Assembly: GCA_963797485.1 (NCBI GenBank)
Contig: CAWCPF010000001.1
Location: 186,001-250,000 of the forward strand
Length of the DNA stretch: 64,000 bases
DNA from: CAWAND01 sp963797485
GTDB lineage: Bacteria; Chloroflexota; Anaerolineae; Anaerolineales; E44-bin32
Direction of reading: 5' to 3'
Within the stretch, counting starts at the first letter, position 1. Every line of letters starts with the position of its first letter. Positions 46,997 to 56,153 of the stretch are shown in pieces. Both the position numbers and the translations under genes were made by a program. The notes under the pieces are model-generated. The model saw nothing but the letters and a program-made list of their open reading frames with translations, was not told the DNA's origin and ran no database searches.

Positions 46997-48157
46997 ATGA
47001 CAGACAAAATCTTGATCATTGACGACGACGTGGACACGCTCAAGCTCGTAGGACTGATGCTTGAGCGTCAAGGCTACAAGATCACCGTGGCGAATAACGG
47101 CGTCCAGGGTCTGGCCAAGGCCGGTGCCGAGCGCCCGGACCTGATCTTGCTCGATGTGATGATGCCGGACATGGATGGCTACGAAGTCACCCAGCAGCTG
47201 CGCAAGGATCCGGCACTGGCCCACATTCCCATCATCATGTTTACGGCCAAATCCATGGTCGATGACAAGGTGGCGGGGTTTGAGGCTGGCGTTGATGACT
47301 ACCTGACAAAACCGACACATCCGGCTGAGCTTACGGCACACGTCAAAGCGGTTCTGGCGCGGTCGAACCAGGCCCGTGCGGTCAGCGCACCGACCGGCAA
47401 AGATAAGGCGGCCGTCATCGCGTTCTTGGGCGCTCGCGGCGGGATGGGGACCACGACCATGGCGGTCAATGTGGGCGTGGCCCTGCAACAAGCCGGCCAC
47501 GATGTTATCCTGGCCGAGCTCAACCCCGGTCATGGCACCTTCGCCCTCGACCTGGATCTGGGTGCCTCGTCCGGTCTGGCAAATCTTCTGACACGCTCAC
47601 TGAAGGATGTGCACCTTCGTTCGGTCGAAGGAGAGCTGGCCGAGCACAAGAGCGGGCTCCGGCTCCTGCTGTCAGATTATCAGCCGTCCGAGATCGAGCT
47701 CGAACAGGCGGTGCCCCAGATGGAGGCCGTCCTCAGCAACCTGGCCGCCCTGGCCACCGTGGTGATTGTCGATCTTGGCTCCGGAATGCGACCGTATGTG
47801 AAACCGATCCTCGAACTCACCGACCGCCTGGTGGTGGTGGTTGAGCCGGTCTTCCCCACCAACCGCATTGCCCTGGCCCTGGTTGACGACATCGTGTCGT
47901 CAGGCTATGCGCGCCACAAAGTCAACATGGCCCTATTGACGCGCATGCGGACGAGCCTGCAAATCCCCTGGAAAACTCTCCACGACGAATTGGGAGTCGA
48001 GCTGGCCGGGGTGGTATCCCCCGCCCCCGAGCAGGCCCATCAGGCCAGCCAGAGCGGCACCCCTCTGCTCCTCATCCAGCCCGACAGCCTGGTAGCCGAT
48101 CAACTTCAGAAGATCGCTGAGCATCTAACCAAATTCCTTCAGCCTGTCAAAGGCTGA
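46997..48157 (+). CDS. Response regulator receiver fused to CpaE/TadZ-like MinD-family domain
   Basis: 386 residues. The receiver is complete: acidic cluster D9-D11, phosphoacceptor D53 in LLDVMMPDMDG, T83 and K105 in LTKPTHP. After a short linker comes a P-loop fold (VIAFLGARGGMGTTTMAVNVGVAL), in which the two lysines of MinD (KGGVGKT) are Arg and Thr. This is the pattern of CpaE/TadZ proteins, which localise Tad pilus machinery and often do not hydrolyse ATP. The switch region VVIVDLGSGM and the C-terminal VVSPAPEQAHQAS complete the domain. No pilus genes are in the window. Its nearest kinase is the divergent gene at 43532-46856. Confidence 0.88.
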   Translation: MTDKILIIDDDVDTLKLVGLMLERQGYKITVANNGVQGLAKAGAERPDLILLDVMMPDMDGYEVTQQLRKDPALAHIPIIMFTAKSMVDDKVAGFEAGVDDYLTKPTHPAELTAHVKAVLARSNQARAVSAPTGKDKAAVIAFLGARGGMGTTTMAVNVGVALQQAGHDVILAELNPGHGTFALDLDLGASSGLANLLTRSLKDVHLRSVEGELAEHKSGLRLLLSDYQPSEIELEQAVPQMEAVLSNLAALATVVIVDLGSGMRPYVKPILELTDRLVVVVEPVFPTNRIALALVDDIVSSGYARHKVNMALLTRMRTSLQIPWKTLHDELGVELAGVVSPAPEQAHQASQSGTPLLLIQPDSLVADQLQKIAEHLTKFLQPVKG

Positions 48158-48165
48158 GCTCTCCG

Positions 48166-48942
48166 GTGACCGAACGGGCGGTCGAACTCGATGTCGAGCG
48201 CGCCGCCGGGCTGATCGCCAACGCCCGGGCCGGCGTGGCGCTCACCGGAGCGGGGATTTCCACGCCCTCGGGCATACCTGACTTCCGTTCGCCCGGATCG
48301 GGGCTTTGGGGAAAGTTCGACCGCATGCAGGTTGCCTCCCTCTCGGCGTTTCGATATCACCCGGAGCGGTTCTTCGAGTGGGTCCGGCCCCTGGCTGAGA
48401 GCATGCTTGAGGCGCAGCCCAACCCCGCGCATATAGCGCTGGCAGAACTTGAACGCGCCGGCCATTTGGCAGGCATCGTCACGCAAAACATAGACAATCT
48501 GCACCGGCGGGCCGGCTCGAGCCTTGTGCTCGAGATTCATGGCCATCTTCGCCAGTCGACGTGCGTGGATTGTTTCCGGCGCTTTCCCAGCGGGCGGCTC
48601 CTGGAGCGCTTCGCCCGCACCGGCGAGATCCCCCGCTGTCCGGTTTGCTCGGCCGTCCTGAAGCCGGATGTCGTGTTGTTTGGGGAGCAGCTCCCGTTCG
48701 AAACTGTCCAGGAGGCCAAGCGGCTTGTCGCCCACAGCGATCTGATCCTAGTGGTTGGCTCGTCGCTGGAGGTGAGCCCAGCCGCCATCTTCCCGGTCCA
48801 GGCACTCAATGCCGGTGCTCGTCTGATCATGGTCAACCGCCAGCCGACTTATCTCGACCCCCGCGCCGATGTCATCTTGCGCGAAGATGCTGCCACAGTC
48901 TTGCCTCGGCTGGCGGACGAGGTGCTAAATGGCCGAGGCTGA
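48166..48942 (+). CDS. NAD-dependent protein deacetylase/deacylase (sirtuin)
   Basis: 258 residues, start GTG 48166, eight bases after the REC-CpaE stop. NAD-binding GAGIST (28-33) and GIPDFRS; catalytic segment TQNIDNLHRRAG with the acid/base His in EIHGHL. The structural zinc is held by CVDC and CPVC. VGSSLEVSPAA and MVNRQPTYLDPRAD close the Rossmann domain. The Tyr/Arg pair that marks class-III desuccinylases is not evident near the SPGSGLWGKFD loop, so deacetylation is the default guess. It overlaps the next kinase gene by 14 bases. Confidence 0.92.
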   Translation: MTERAVELDVERAAGLIANARAGVALTGAGISTPSGIPDFRSPGSGLWGKFDRMQVASLSAFRYHPERFFEWVRPLAESMLEAQPNPAHIALAELERAGHLAGIVTQNIDNLHRRAGSSLVLEIHGHLRQSTCVDCFRRFPSGRLLERFARTGEIPRCPVCSAVLKPDVVLFGEQLPFETVQEAKRLVAHSDLILVVGSSLEVSPAAIFPVQALNAGARLIMVNRQPTYLDPRADVILREDAATVLPRLADEVLNGRG

Positions 48943-50185
48943 CTCCCACACTCCGTCCGAAGAATCGGCTATCCGCAACTACCCCCAGCTTCTCAGGCGC
49001 TACGCCCGGCTGCTGGAGGTCTCATCGCAGCTGGTCTCCACGCTCGAACTTCAGAGCCTGCTGGACAGCATCGTGGCCGCCGCCAAAGAACTCACCCAAA
49101 GCGAATCGGCGTCTCTGCTTCTGTATGATCCGCAATCCAAGAACCTGTATTTCGAGGCAGCCACCGACAATCTCATCCAAGGCCTCGATCGCACGGCCGT
49201 TCCGGCCGAGAACAGCATCGCCGGTTGGGTTTTTGCGCATCAGGAGCCGCTGGTGGTCGACGATGCCATCCAGGATCCGCGCTTCTTCCGCGAGGTGGAT
49301 GTGCTAACCCGCTTCCAGACACGGACCATTCTGGGGGTCCCTTTGAGGACCAAGGAAAAGACCTTTGGTGTGATCGAGGCCGTCAACAAGCTGGCCGGCA
49401 AGTACGAAGAGGATGATGTGCGCGTCCTCCAGACGCTGGCGGCTCAAGCGGCCATCGCCATCGAGAACAGCCGCTTGTTTCAGCAAAGCGACCTGATCGC
49501 CGAGATGGTGCACGAGTTCCGGACCCCACTGGGTGCATTGACCGCCGCAGCGCATCTCATCCAGCGTCCGGACCTGCCAGACGATCAGCGAGTGAAACTC
49601 AGCCGTACCGTCTACAGCGAGGTCCAGCGGCTGAACGAGATGGCCGACGATTTTCTCGAGTTGGCCAGGCTGGAATTGGGTCGGGCGCGCTTTGTGCGGG
49701 AGCCGGTGCACATGGGTGGCTTAATTGGGGAGTGCATTGAGATCATTCGACCCCAGGCGGAGGCCCAGCACATCAGCATTGAAACCGACATCGACCCAAG
49801 CGTGTCTCCGGTGGCAGGCGATCGGAATCGCCTCAAACAGGTCATCCTCAATCTGCTCACCAACGCGCTCAAGTACAACTCTCAGCCGGGGAAAGTGAAG
49901 CTCGAACTGCACCGCGAATCCGACCGCGTGCTGGCCTCCGTCTCGGACACCGGGCGCGGCATTCCCGCTGAGAGCCTGCCCCACATCTTCGAGCGGTTCT
50001 ACCGGGTGCCGGATCAGGAAGCCCGAGTTGGCGGCACGGGCCTCGGACTGGCCATAGCCAAGCGGATCACCGAGACTCACCAGGGGACGATTTCGGTGCA
50101 GAGCGAGCCGGGCCGAGGGACGACCTTCACGGTGTCCCTGCCGGCCGGTGGGACCGTCGCCTACGACACCCGGCCTCGGCCCTGA
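48929..50185 (+). CDS. Cytosolic GAF-domain sensor histidine kinase
   Basis: 418 residues without membrane helices. A GAF domain (about 40-185) with LLDSIVAAAKELTQSESASLLLYDP, GWVFAHQEPLVVDDAIQDPRF and LGVPLRTKEKTFGVIEAVNK is followed by HisKA with H195 in MVHEFRTPL and an HATPase with N box LLTNALKYN, G1 DTGRGIP and G2 GTGLGLAIAKRI. The gene overlaps the sirtuin by 14 bases, so REC-CpaE, sirtuin and kinase are probably one operon. It may phosphorylate the REC domain upstream. Its stop codon directly abuts that of the convergent mutL with no spacer. Confidence 0.92.
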   Translation: MAEADSHTPSEESAIRNYPQLLRRYARLLEVSSQLVSTLELQSLLDSIVAAAKELTQSESASLLLYDPQSKNLYFEAATDNLIQGLDRTAVPAENSIAGWVFAHQEPLVVDDAIQDPRFFREVDVLTRFQTRTILGVPLRTKEKTFGVIEAVNKLAGKYEEDDVRVLQTLAAQAAIAIENSRLFQQSDLIAEMVHEFRTPLGALTAAAHLIQRPDLPDDQRVKLSRTVYSEVQRLNEMADDFLELARLELGRARFVREPVHMGGLIGECIEIIRPQAEAQHISIETDIDPSVSPVAGDRNRLKQVILNLLTNALKYNSQPGKVKLELHRESDRVLASVSDTGRGIPAESLPHIFERFYRVPDQEARVGGTGLGLAIAKRITETHQGTISVQSEPGRGTTFTVSLPAGGTVAYDTRPRP

Positions 50186-51906
50186 TCAGCCCCGCCGTCC
50201 AAACTGGCGTTCGAGTGCATCGACAGACAGATGAATAAGGGTCGGCCGCCCGTGAGGACACGTCCGGGGAGAGGCGCAGGCCTCGAGATTGCGGATGAGT
50301 TCGGCTTGTTCCGCCAGGGACAGAACCTGACCGGATTTGATGGCCGCCCGCTTGCATACCCTGGCCGCCAGCTGGGCTTCGAGTTCTCCGCCTAAGGGTG
50401 TTTCGTCCTCTTCGAAGTCATCTACAACCGTTCGCAGCGCGCTCTCGGCGGACAGTCCTGTCAGGAGCGCCGGCAGGGCGCGAACCCTGAAGGTGCGGCT
50501 CCCAAAGACCTCGACATCGAATCCTAACTGGTTCATGATCGGCAACCTGTTTTCCAGAAGTATCGTCTGCCCTTGGCTGAGTTCGACACTCTCCGGCTCC
50601 AACAAAACCTGGGACGCTAGTCGCCCTCCGCGGAAGCCGTCCATCATGCGCTCGAACAGGACCCGTTCGTGGGCCGCGTGCTGGTCGATCAAGTACAGCC
50701 CATCGGGCCCCTCGGCTACCAGGTAGGCCGTGCCCACCTGCCCCACGGCTCTCAAAAGCGGCACTCCGCCGATCGGCCGGCCAGCTGGCACCAGTCCCGG
50801 GAGTGGAGGCGGCACGCGGGCTGCCAGTCGAGCCTCGACCCCGGCGGACTCGCCTCCAGGCCACGCCTCTTCTGCCGAACCCAGCCAGGCGGATGCCACG
50901 TCCACGGTCGGGGGCGCCTGATGCAGCAGATGGGCCCGCACCGTCCGTTGGACGACCGAGAACACTATGCCGGGGTCCTTGAACCTCACTTCGGCCTTGG
51001 CCGGATGCACATTGACGTCGACCTCATCCGGGGGCAACTCGATGAAGAGCACAGCCAGGGGAAAACGACCGACCATCAACAGCCCGTGGTAGGCCCCAAC
51101 CACGGCCGCCCCAAGGCTGGTATCGTGAATCCAGCGACCATTCACGAAGAAGGTCAATTCGCGGCGGTTGGACCGATCGACGGATGGAGGGCCGATGAAG
51201 CCGCGAACCTTGACACCGGCCTCCAGCGAGGGTTCGGACAACCCGATCATGGACCGCGCTGTGTCGGCCCCGAGGACGGCGGCCAGCGCCTCGCGATCAT
51301 CGCCGGCGCCCGTCGTCTGCAGATTTGCCGGCCCTCTTGACTTAGGCCAAACCGGACCCCGGGGTAGGCCACGGCATACCGGCCGATCCACTCGTTGATG
51401 TGCCGCCTTTCGGTAGACTCTGTTTTCAGGAACTTGCGTCGAGCGGGCACATTGAAGAACAGCTCTCGAACCTGGACAACAGTCCCGACGGGCATCCCGA
51501 TCGGCTCAACGACCCCCAGCTGACCGCCTTCGGCTGTCAGCCGCCGGCCCGCCCGTGTCTCTTGCGTGCGGGAGCGTATCTCCAGCCGCGAAACGGCGGC
51601 GATTGAAGCCAGGGCCTCTCCACGAAATCCGAGGGTCCGAATGTTGAACAGCCCCTCGGTGGACTGAAGCTTGGACGTGGCGTGCCGCGCCAGGGCCACT
51701 TCCAGATCCTCGGGGTCTATCCCCCATCCGTCATCCGAGACCTCGATCAGGCCGCGCCCGCCAGCCTCGACGCGCACATCAATCCGGCCGGCCCGAGCAT
51801 CCAGTGCGTTTTCGACCAGTTCCTTAACCACTGAAGCCGGACGTTCGATAACCTCCCCGGCGGCGATGGCCGAGGCGACCTGGTCCGGCAAGACCTGGAT
51901 GCGCAA
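50186..51906 (-). CDS. mutL: DNA mismatch repair protein MutL; frameshift near 51325
   Basis: About 573 residues when repaired. The N-terminal GHKL ATPase has ELVENALDA, DDGWGID, HATSK and TLGFRGEAL. The transducer domain follows (FFVNGRWIHD, NVHPAKAEVRF). The C-terminal domain keeps the endonuclease motif DQHAAHERVLFE and ends with CPHGRPTLIHLS, so this is a nicking-competent MutL rather than the E. coli type. The first frame leaves the family after LSQEGR. One missing base near 51325 links it to ANLQTTGAGDDREALAAVLG. The start has TATAAT 38 bases upstream at 51945-51950. mutS is not in the window. Confidence 0.93.
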
Positions 51907-51944
51907 AGTCCGGCTCCTGACTGGGCGATTGGACGAACCCTGCG

Positions 51945-51950
51945 ATTATA
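51945..51950 (-). promoter_or_regulatory. -10 box (TATAAT) of mutL
   Basis: Perfect TATAAT on the minus strand 38 bases before the mutL ATG; it lies back to back with the HAD gene promoter. Confidence 0.5.
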
Positions 51951-51962
51951 CTGGCCGGCGCG

Positions 51963-51992
51963 TTGACAGCCAGCCGCGGCGGACACTATACT
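51963..51992 (+). promoter_or_regulatory. sigma-70 promoter of the HAD/CoA-transferase gene pair
   Basis: TTGACA (51963-51968), an 18-base spacer and TATACT (51987-51992), about 60 bases before the TTG start at 52053. Confidence 0.7.
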
Positions 51993-52052
51993 TTCGCATC
52001 CCAACGCCCGCGCCCCCTCCGACTGGCAGGGCACCGTTCCTGCTGAGAGCCA

Positions 52053-52737
52053 TTGACCGAATCGGCTGGCCTTCAATATCTGCTCATCGACCTGGATGAC
52101 ACGGTCTATCCGCCCGGGAATGGCCTGTGGCGTCAGATTTCCGGCCGCATCGACGAGTACATGCGCCAGCGACTGGGCCTGTCCGCAGACCAGGTTGCAG
52201 TCCCGTCGGGCGGCGTACGTGGCTGCTCACGGGACGACGCTAACCGGGCTCATGCAGGATTTCGGTGTCGACGCGGCGGATTACCTCGAGTTCGTCCACC
52301 GGGTCGACTACAGCTCCGCGCTCAGACCGGACGCAAGACTGCGCGCCGCCCTGCTGTCCTGTCCACAGTCCAAGGCCATCTTCACCAACGCCAGCCGATC
52401 CCACGCCGAACGCGTTCTCAGCGGCCTTGGATTGGATGGCGTCTTTGACGAAATCATCGACATTGTCAGCTTGGGCTATGTGAACAAGCCCCTGCCCGAG
52501 GCCTATCGGCGCGCCATTGAACTGGTCGGGTCGCCACCCGCCGGCGTGTGTTTGATGGCGGACGACAGGCCGATCAATCTTGCCCCGGCGCGGCAGATGG
52601 GCATGACGACCGTGCTGGTTGGTTTGGATATGTCGGCCGGGTTTGACCACCATGTCGCTCATTTGGTTGATCTGCCGGCGGCCGTTCCCCAACTCTTCGA
52701 GTTCAAGCGGGCGCCGGAGGCGGGGGATCGTGGATAA
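52053..52737 (+). CDS. HAD-family phosphatase (pyrimidine 5'-nucleotidase-like); frameshift near 52197
   Basis: About 227 residues when repaired. Motif I is LLIDLDDTVYPPGNGLW (nucleophile D13, D15, T17), typical of the yeast SDT1/Phm8 pyrimidine-nucleotidase branch. Motif II is the Thr in IFTNAS, motif III K in NKPLPEAY, and motif IV is CLMADDRPINLAPA. Frame 1 leaves the family after LSADQVA; removing one base near 52197 continues with SRRAAYVAAHGTTLTGLM. The start is TTG 52053. The end overlaps the GTG of the CoA-transferase gene by eight bases. Likely dephosphorylates nucleotides or sugar phosphates. Confidence 0.85.
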
Positions 52738-53555
52738 GGTCATCACGCTGGACGAGGCCGTCAACCTGGTGCCCAAGACCCCGTTCCGCCTGGCGCTGGG
52801 AGGCGTCACGCTTTACAGACGGCCGATGGCGTTCGCCCTGGCGCTGCTGGACCGGCTGGAGGCGCTCGAGGCCCGCCGGCAGCTTGACCTGGTGTGCTTC
52901 ACCGCAGGGTTGGAAAGCGATATCCTGGTGGGCGCTGGTCTGGTCAACCAGATCCGCACATGCTACTTCGGTCTCGAGATTTTCGGCCTGGCACCCAACT
53001 TCACGGCTGCGGCTTCGAAAAATGAGCTGAAGATCGTCGATGAAAGCGAAACCAGCCTGGCAGCCGGGCTGCGGGCCAAACTGGCCGGAGTGGGGTTTAT
53101 GCCCTCCCGATCTTGGCTGGGGACCGACATGCCCAAGCTTCGCCCGGACGTCCGATCGGTCGTCGATCCGTACAGCGGCCAGGCCCTTATGGCCTTTCCA
53201 GCCATCGAGGTGGATGTGGCGGTGCTTCACGCCCTGGAAGCGGACCCCCAGGGCAATGCGGCGCTGGGAGGCAACCGCGGCGTGGATGTCGAACTTGCCA
53301 TGGCGGCCGAGTTGGTGATCGTGACCGCCGATCGAGTTTCCCCTGGACTTCGAACGCGCCGACCTGGTCGGTCCGGTCGTCGATTGGGTGGTCGAAGCGC
53401 CCAACGGCGCCTGGCCAACTTCCTGTCATCCCCTCTATCCCATGGACGGGCTGGCCGTCCTGCGATACATCGAGGCTGCCGGGACCGGCGACTACCCCGC
53501 TCTCATCCGCGACTGGAAACTTCGACATGCCGTTGCGGTGATAACAACCGATTGA
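52730..53555 (+). CDS. Family-I CoA-transferase alpha subunit (GctA-like), beta subunit absent; frameshift near 53330
   Basis: About 274 residues when repaired, starting at GTG 52730. The sequence follows glutaconate-CoA-transferase subunit A: VITLDEAVNLVPKTPFRLALGGVTLYRRPMAF, LDLVCFTAGLESDILVGAG, IEVDVAVLHALEADPQGNAALGGNRGVDVELAMAAELVIVTAD. One extra base near 53330 is needed to continue as EFPLDFERADLVGPVVDW and PTSCHPLYPMDG to TGA 53553-53555. In characterised enzymes the catalytic Glu is on the beta subunit. No beta gene follows (the next gene is S41), so the partner must be elsewhere or this protein has another role. Coupled to the HAD gene. Confidence 0.78.
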
Positions 53556-53646
53556 GCCATCCAGGGCCAAAACTAGTGTTGACATACGTTAGGATGAACG
53601 TGGCCACGGACGCCGAGGCCGACAGGATGAAGCGAGGAGTTTAGGG

Positions 53647-54963
53647 ATGGGCGCAAGACGCGTACTTGGATTGGTACTCGGCATCGTGGCCGGATTGGTG
53701 CTGTCTGCCGGACTCTTTATCGGAGGCGCCACTTTTGGCGCGGCCCTCGGCCGGCTGTCCAACAGCCCTCTGCCCGAGCGGATTGTCGAACAGCCCCTCG
53801 CACCAACGGTGATACCTTCGCCCACACCGCCTCCCACCGCGACCGGCGTGCCCACCCAGGCGCCCACCCCCGTCCCGACGCCTTCGGCTGCCGCCTCGGA
53901 CAGGGACCGGTTGTTCGCACCATTCTGGCAGGCATGGGATCTGGTGCACCAGGAGTTCGTCGACCCGGTCCGGGATCTCGATCTCATGCGCGGGGCCATT
54001 CGGGGGATGATGGAATCGTTGGGAGACCCGGCCAGTTCGTACATGGACCCCGACGAGTTCCAGCAGGCCAACTCCAGCCTCGCCGGCGAATATGAGGGCA
54101 TCGGGGCCTGGGTCGACACCAGCTCGGAGTATCTGACCATCATCTCGCCCATGCCCGGTTCTCCGGCCGAGAAGGCAGGGCTGAAACCCGGCGACCAGAT
54201 CATCGGCATTGATGGATCGGACCTGGCAGGTGTCGACCCCAATCAGGTCGTCCAAATGGTGCTTGGACCGGCGGGCTCGACCGTGCACCTCAGCGTGCGA
54301 AGGGAAGGTGCCTCCGCTCCCTTGGAGTTCGACGTCCAGCGGGCAGCCATCACTGTGCCGAGCGTCCAAGGTCGCATGCTCGACGGCGAGATCGCCTATA
54401 TCCAATTGTTCACGTTTGGCGATACCACGGCCGAGGAGCTCCACCAGCAACTCGAGACGCTGCTGGCCCAGAACCCCAAGGGACTGATTCTGGATTTGCG
54501 CAACAACGGCGGCGGTTTCCTGGACACGTCCGTCAGGGTCGCCAGTGAGTTTGTCGCAGAGGGCCCGATCCTGACCGAACGATTCGGCGATGGGACCGAG
54601 AATGTTTATCGGGCCCAGGGCAATGGGGTGGCCACCGACATCCCGCTGATTGTGCTCGTCAACCAAGGTACGGCCTCGGCCTCGGAAATCGTCGCCGGCG
54701 CCATCCAGGACACCGCCCGGGGCCAACTGGTCGGCGAGACTACGTTTGGAAAAGGGTCGGTGCAAAACTGGATTCCGCTGGAGGGCGACGGCGGCGCCGT
54801 GCGTGTGACCATCGCCCGGTGGTACACGCCGAATGGCCGCCAAATCAGCGATCAAGGGCTAACGCCGGATGTTAGTGTCCCTCTAACGGACCAGGATGTA
54901 GAATTGGGCTCAGATCCGCAGCTGGACAAGGCGGTCGAGCTCTTGGGCGGTTCCAGCCCATAG
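53647..54963 (+). CDS. S41 family C-terminal processing peptidase with PDZ domain
   Basis: 438 residues. One N-terminal membrane helix (about 6-38), a Pro/Thr linker, an N-terminal helical cap (WQAWDLVHQEFVD, SLGDPASSYMDP), a PDZ domain (SPAEKAGLKPGDQIIGIDG) and the S41 core. The catalytic dyad is S344 in GTASASE and K369 in TFGKGS, 25 residues apart as in Prc/CtpA. LILDLRNNGGGFLD is the core strand. It is anchored with the protease outside the membrane and likely trims or degrades envelope proteins. The gene begins 91 bases after the CoA-transferase; a TTGACA at 53579-53584 lacks a good -10 partner. Confidence 0.94.
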   Translation: MGARRVLGLVLGIVAGLVLSAGLFIGGATFGAALGRLSNSPLPERIVEQPLAPTVIPSPTPPPTATGVPTQAPTPVPTPSAAASDRDRLFAPFWQAWDLVHQEFVDPVRDLDLMRGAIRGMMESLGDPASSYMDPDEFQQANSSLAGEYEGIGAWVDTSSEYLTIISPMPGSPAEKAGLKPGDQIIGIDGSDLAGVDPNQVVQMVLGPAGSTVHLSVRREGASAPLEFDVQRAAITVPSVQGRMLDGEIAYIQLFTFGDTTAEELHQQLETLLAQNPKGLILDLRNNGGGFLDTSVRVASEFVAEGPILTERFGDGTENVYRAQGNGVATDIPLIVLVNQGTASASEIVAGAIQDTARGQLVGETTFGKGSVQNWIPLEGDGGAVRVTIARWYTPNGRQISDQGLTPDVSVPLTDQDVELGSDPQLDKAVELLGGSSP

Positions 54964-54995
54964 CGGGCTGTCGGTCAGTGTGGAGGTAGTCGGCC

Positions 54996-55721
54996 ATGTT
55001 TCTCTTTTGGGATCCAACCTATCTGGCCTTCATGATTCCAGGCCTGCTGCTCAGTCTGCTGGCCCAATGGTGGGTGAAATCTACCTACCGGACCTGGAGC
55101 AAAGTGCCCAACGCACAGGGTCTCAACGGCGCGGAAGCTGCACAGAAGCTGCTTGCATCGGCCGGCCTGGGACACGTCGGCCTGAAGGGCATTCAGGGCC
55201 AACTGACGGACAACTACGATCCGCGCAACCAAACCCTCAACCTTTCTACGGGCGTCGCACAAAGCCCGTCGGTGGCATCGCTGGCCATCGCCGCCCATGA
55301 GATTGGCCACGCCATACAGGACCAGCAAGGCTATCTGCCGATGCGTTTCAGATCGGCCCTGGTACCGGCGGTCAGCATCGGTTCGAATCTGGGCATCATC
55401 CTGATCATGGCCGGGTTGGTCCTGCAGGGCTTCTTAGGGGCCACTTTATCGATCCAAATCGCCTGGCTGGGCGTGTTGTTCTTTGCGGGGGGTGCGGTGT
55501 TCGCCGTGGCCACGCTGCCCGTCGAGTTGGACGCTTCGTCCCGGGCCAAGGTCCTGCTCCGCCAGACAGGGTTGGTGACGTCTCCAAAGGAGGCCGCAGG
55601 CGTGAGTTCGGTGCTGCGCGCGGCTGCCTTCACCTATGTAGCCGGTCTGGCCACGGCCATCTTTCAGTTGCTGTACTTCGTGAGCCTGGTGGGGGGCATG
55701 GGGGGCCGGCGCCGAAGCTGA
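54996..55721 (+). CDS. YugP-type membrane zinc metallopeptidase
   Basis: 241 residues. It has an N-terminal membrane helix, a zinc motif HEIGH at 101-105 (AIAAHEIGHAIQDQQGY), then three further helices (about 125-150, 155-175 and near the C-terminus). LPVELDASSRAKVLL contains the conserved Glu expected as third ligand in this family. YugP-like proteases are widespread and uncharacterised, and probably act in membrane-protein quality control. It follows the S41 gene by 32 bases with GGAGG upstream of the ATG, so the two proteases are likely co-expressed. Confidence 0.9.
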   Translation: MFLFWDPTYLAFMIPGLLLSLLAQWWVKSTYRTWSKVPNAQGLNGAEAAQKLLASAGLGHVGLKGIQGQLTDNYDPRNQTLNLSTGVAQSPSVASLAIAAHEIGHAIQDQQGYLPMRFRSALVPAVSIGSNLGIILIMAGLVLQGFLGATLSIQIAWLGVLFFAGGAVFAVATLPVELDASSRAKVLLRQTGLVTSPKEAAGVSSVLRAAAFTYVAGLATAIFQLLYFVSLVGGMGGRRRS

Positions 55722-55814
55722 AAACCGCGCAGCCCAATTCGAACCTTGCCGCACCCGAGACCAACGGTTTTTGGAACACGGCCCTTCCAGAAGAACTTGG
55801 AAAGGCGGATGGTT

Positions 55815-55832
55815 TTGTGAATTCTTTCACAA
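55815..55832. promoter_or_regulatory. Perfect Rex operator upstream of mgtE
   Basis: TTGTGAATTCTTTCACAA is an exact match to the Rex consensus TTGTGAAnnnnTTCACAA, with 7-base arms and a 4-base centre. It lies 41 bases upstream of the -35 box of the mgtE promoter and 93 bases after the YugP gene. The rex gene itself is not in the window. Confidence 0.65.
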
Positions 55833-55873
55833 TCCGGCCGTGAATCGGCTGCACGACCAGATGGGCGCCTGCT

Positions 55874-55902
55874 TTGACACGCCCTTAAGCAAATGCTAGA
55901 AT
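55874..55902 (+). promoter_or_regulatory. Strong sigma-70 promoter of mgtE
   Basis: Consensus TTGACA (55874-55879), exactly 17 bases, then TAGAAT (55897-55902). The predicted start is near 55909, leaving a leader of about 245 bases. Confidence 0.8.
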
Positions 55903-55908
55903 CCCGCC

Positions 55909-56153
55909 TTGCCCTCGCCGAGCCAGCGTGACCTCGGCAGGCCTTATCACCTCAAGACCAACGGGTCTGTCCTGAGGCGCGGCGGGCGCTCTTCCCCGCA
56001 CCCACAACGAACGGCGGACAGGTTTCCATGAATGGCCAGCCTGCCGCCTGAAGACCAGCAACCGTAGCCGGGGCGATGGTCCCAGGGATCCCGGCCGGTG
56101 GTTTGGCGCGAGCCGGATCGAGAATCCGCCCAGATCGAACCAGGAGGCCAACC
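55909..56153 (+). ncRNA. Long structured 5' leader of mgtE, riboswitch candidate
   Basis: Within the only gene-free stretch over 300 bases (55722-56153), the part after the promoter can form successive hairpins: GCCGAG/CTCGGC; CCTCA-AGACC with GGTCT-TGAGG; GCGGG/CCCGC; a nested GGCGG/CCGCC, CAGG/CCTG, CCAT/ATGG arm; and GACCA/TGGTC with CCGGG/CCCGG. AGGAGG lies six bases before the ATG. It does not resemble the M-box consensus that controls mgtE in Bacillus. No U-tract terminator is present, so control would be at translation. The fold is by eye only. Confidence 0.4.

Noticed and set aside
53579..53584. TTGACA as promoter of the S41 peptidase gene
   Set aside because: No acceptable -10 box lies 16-18 bases downstream; left as an unpaired match.
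55909..56153. M-box magnesium riboswitch upstream of mgtE
   Set aside because: The leader is long and structured but lacks the conserved M-box core segments, so only a generic riboswitch candidate is reported.
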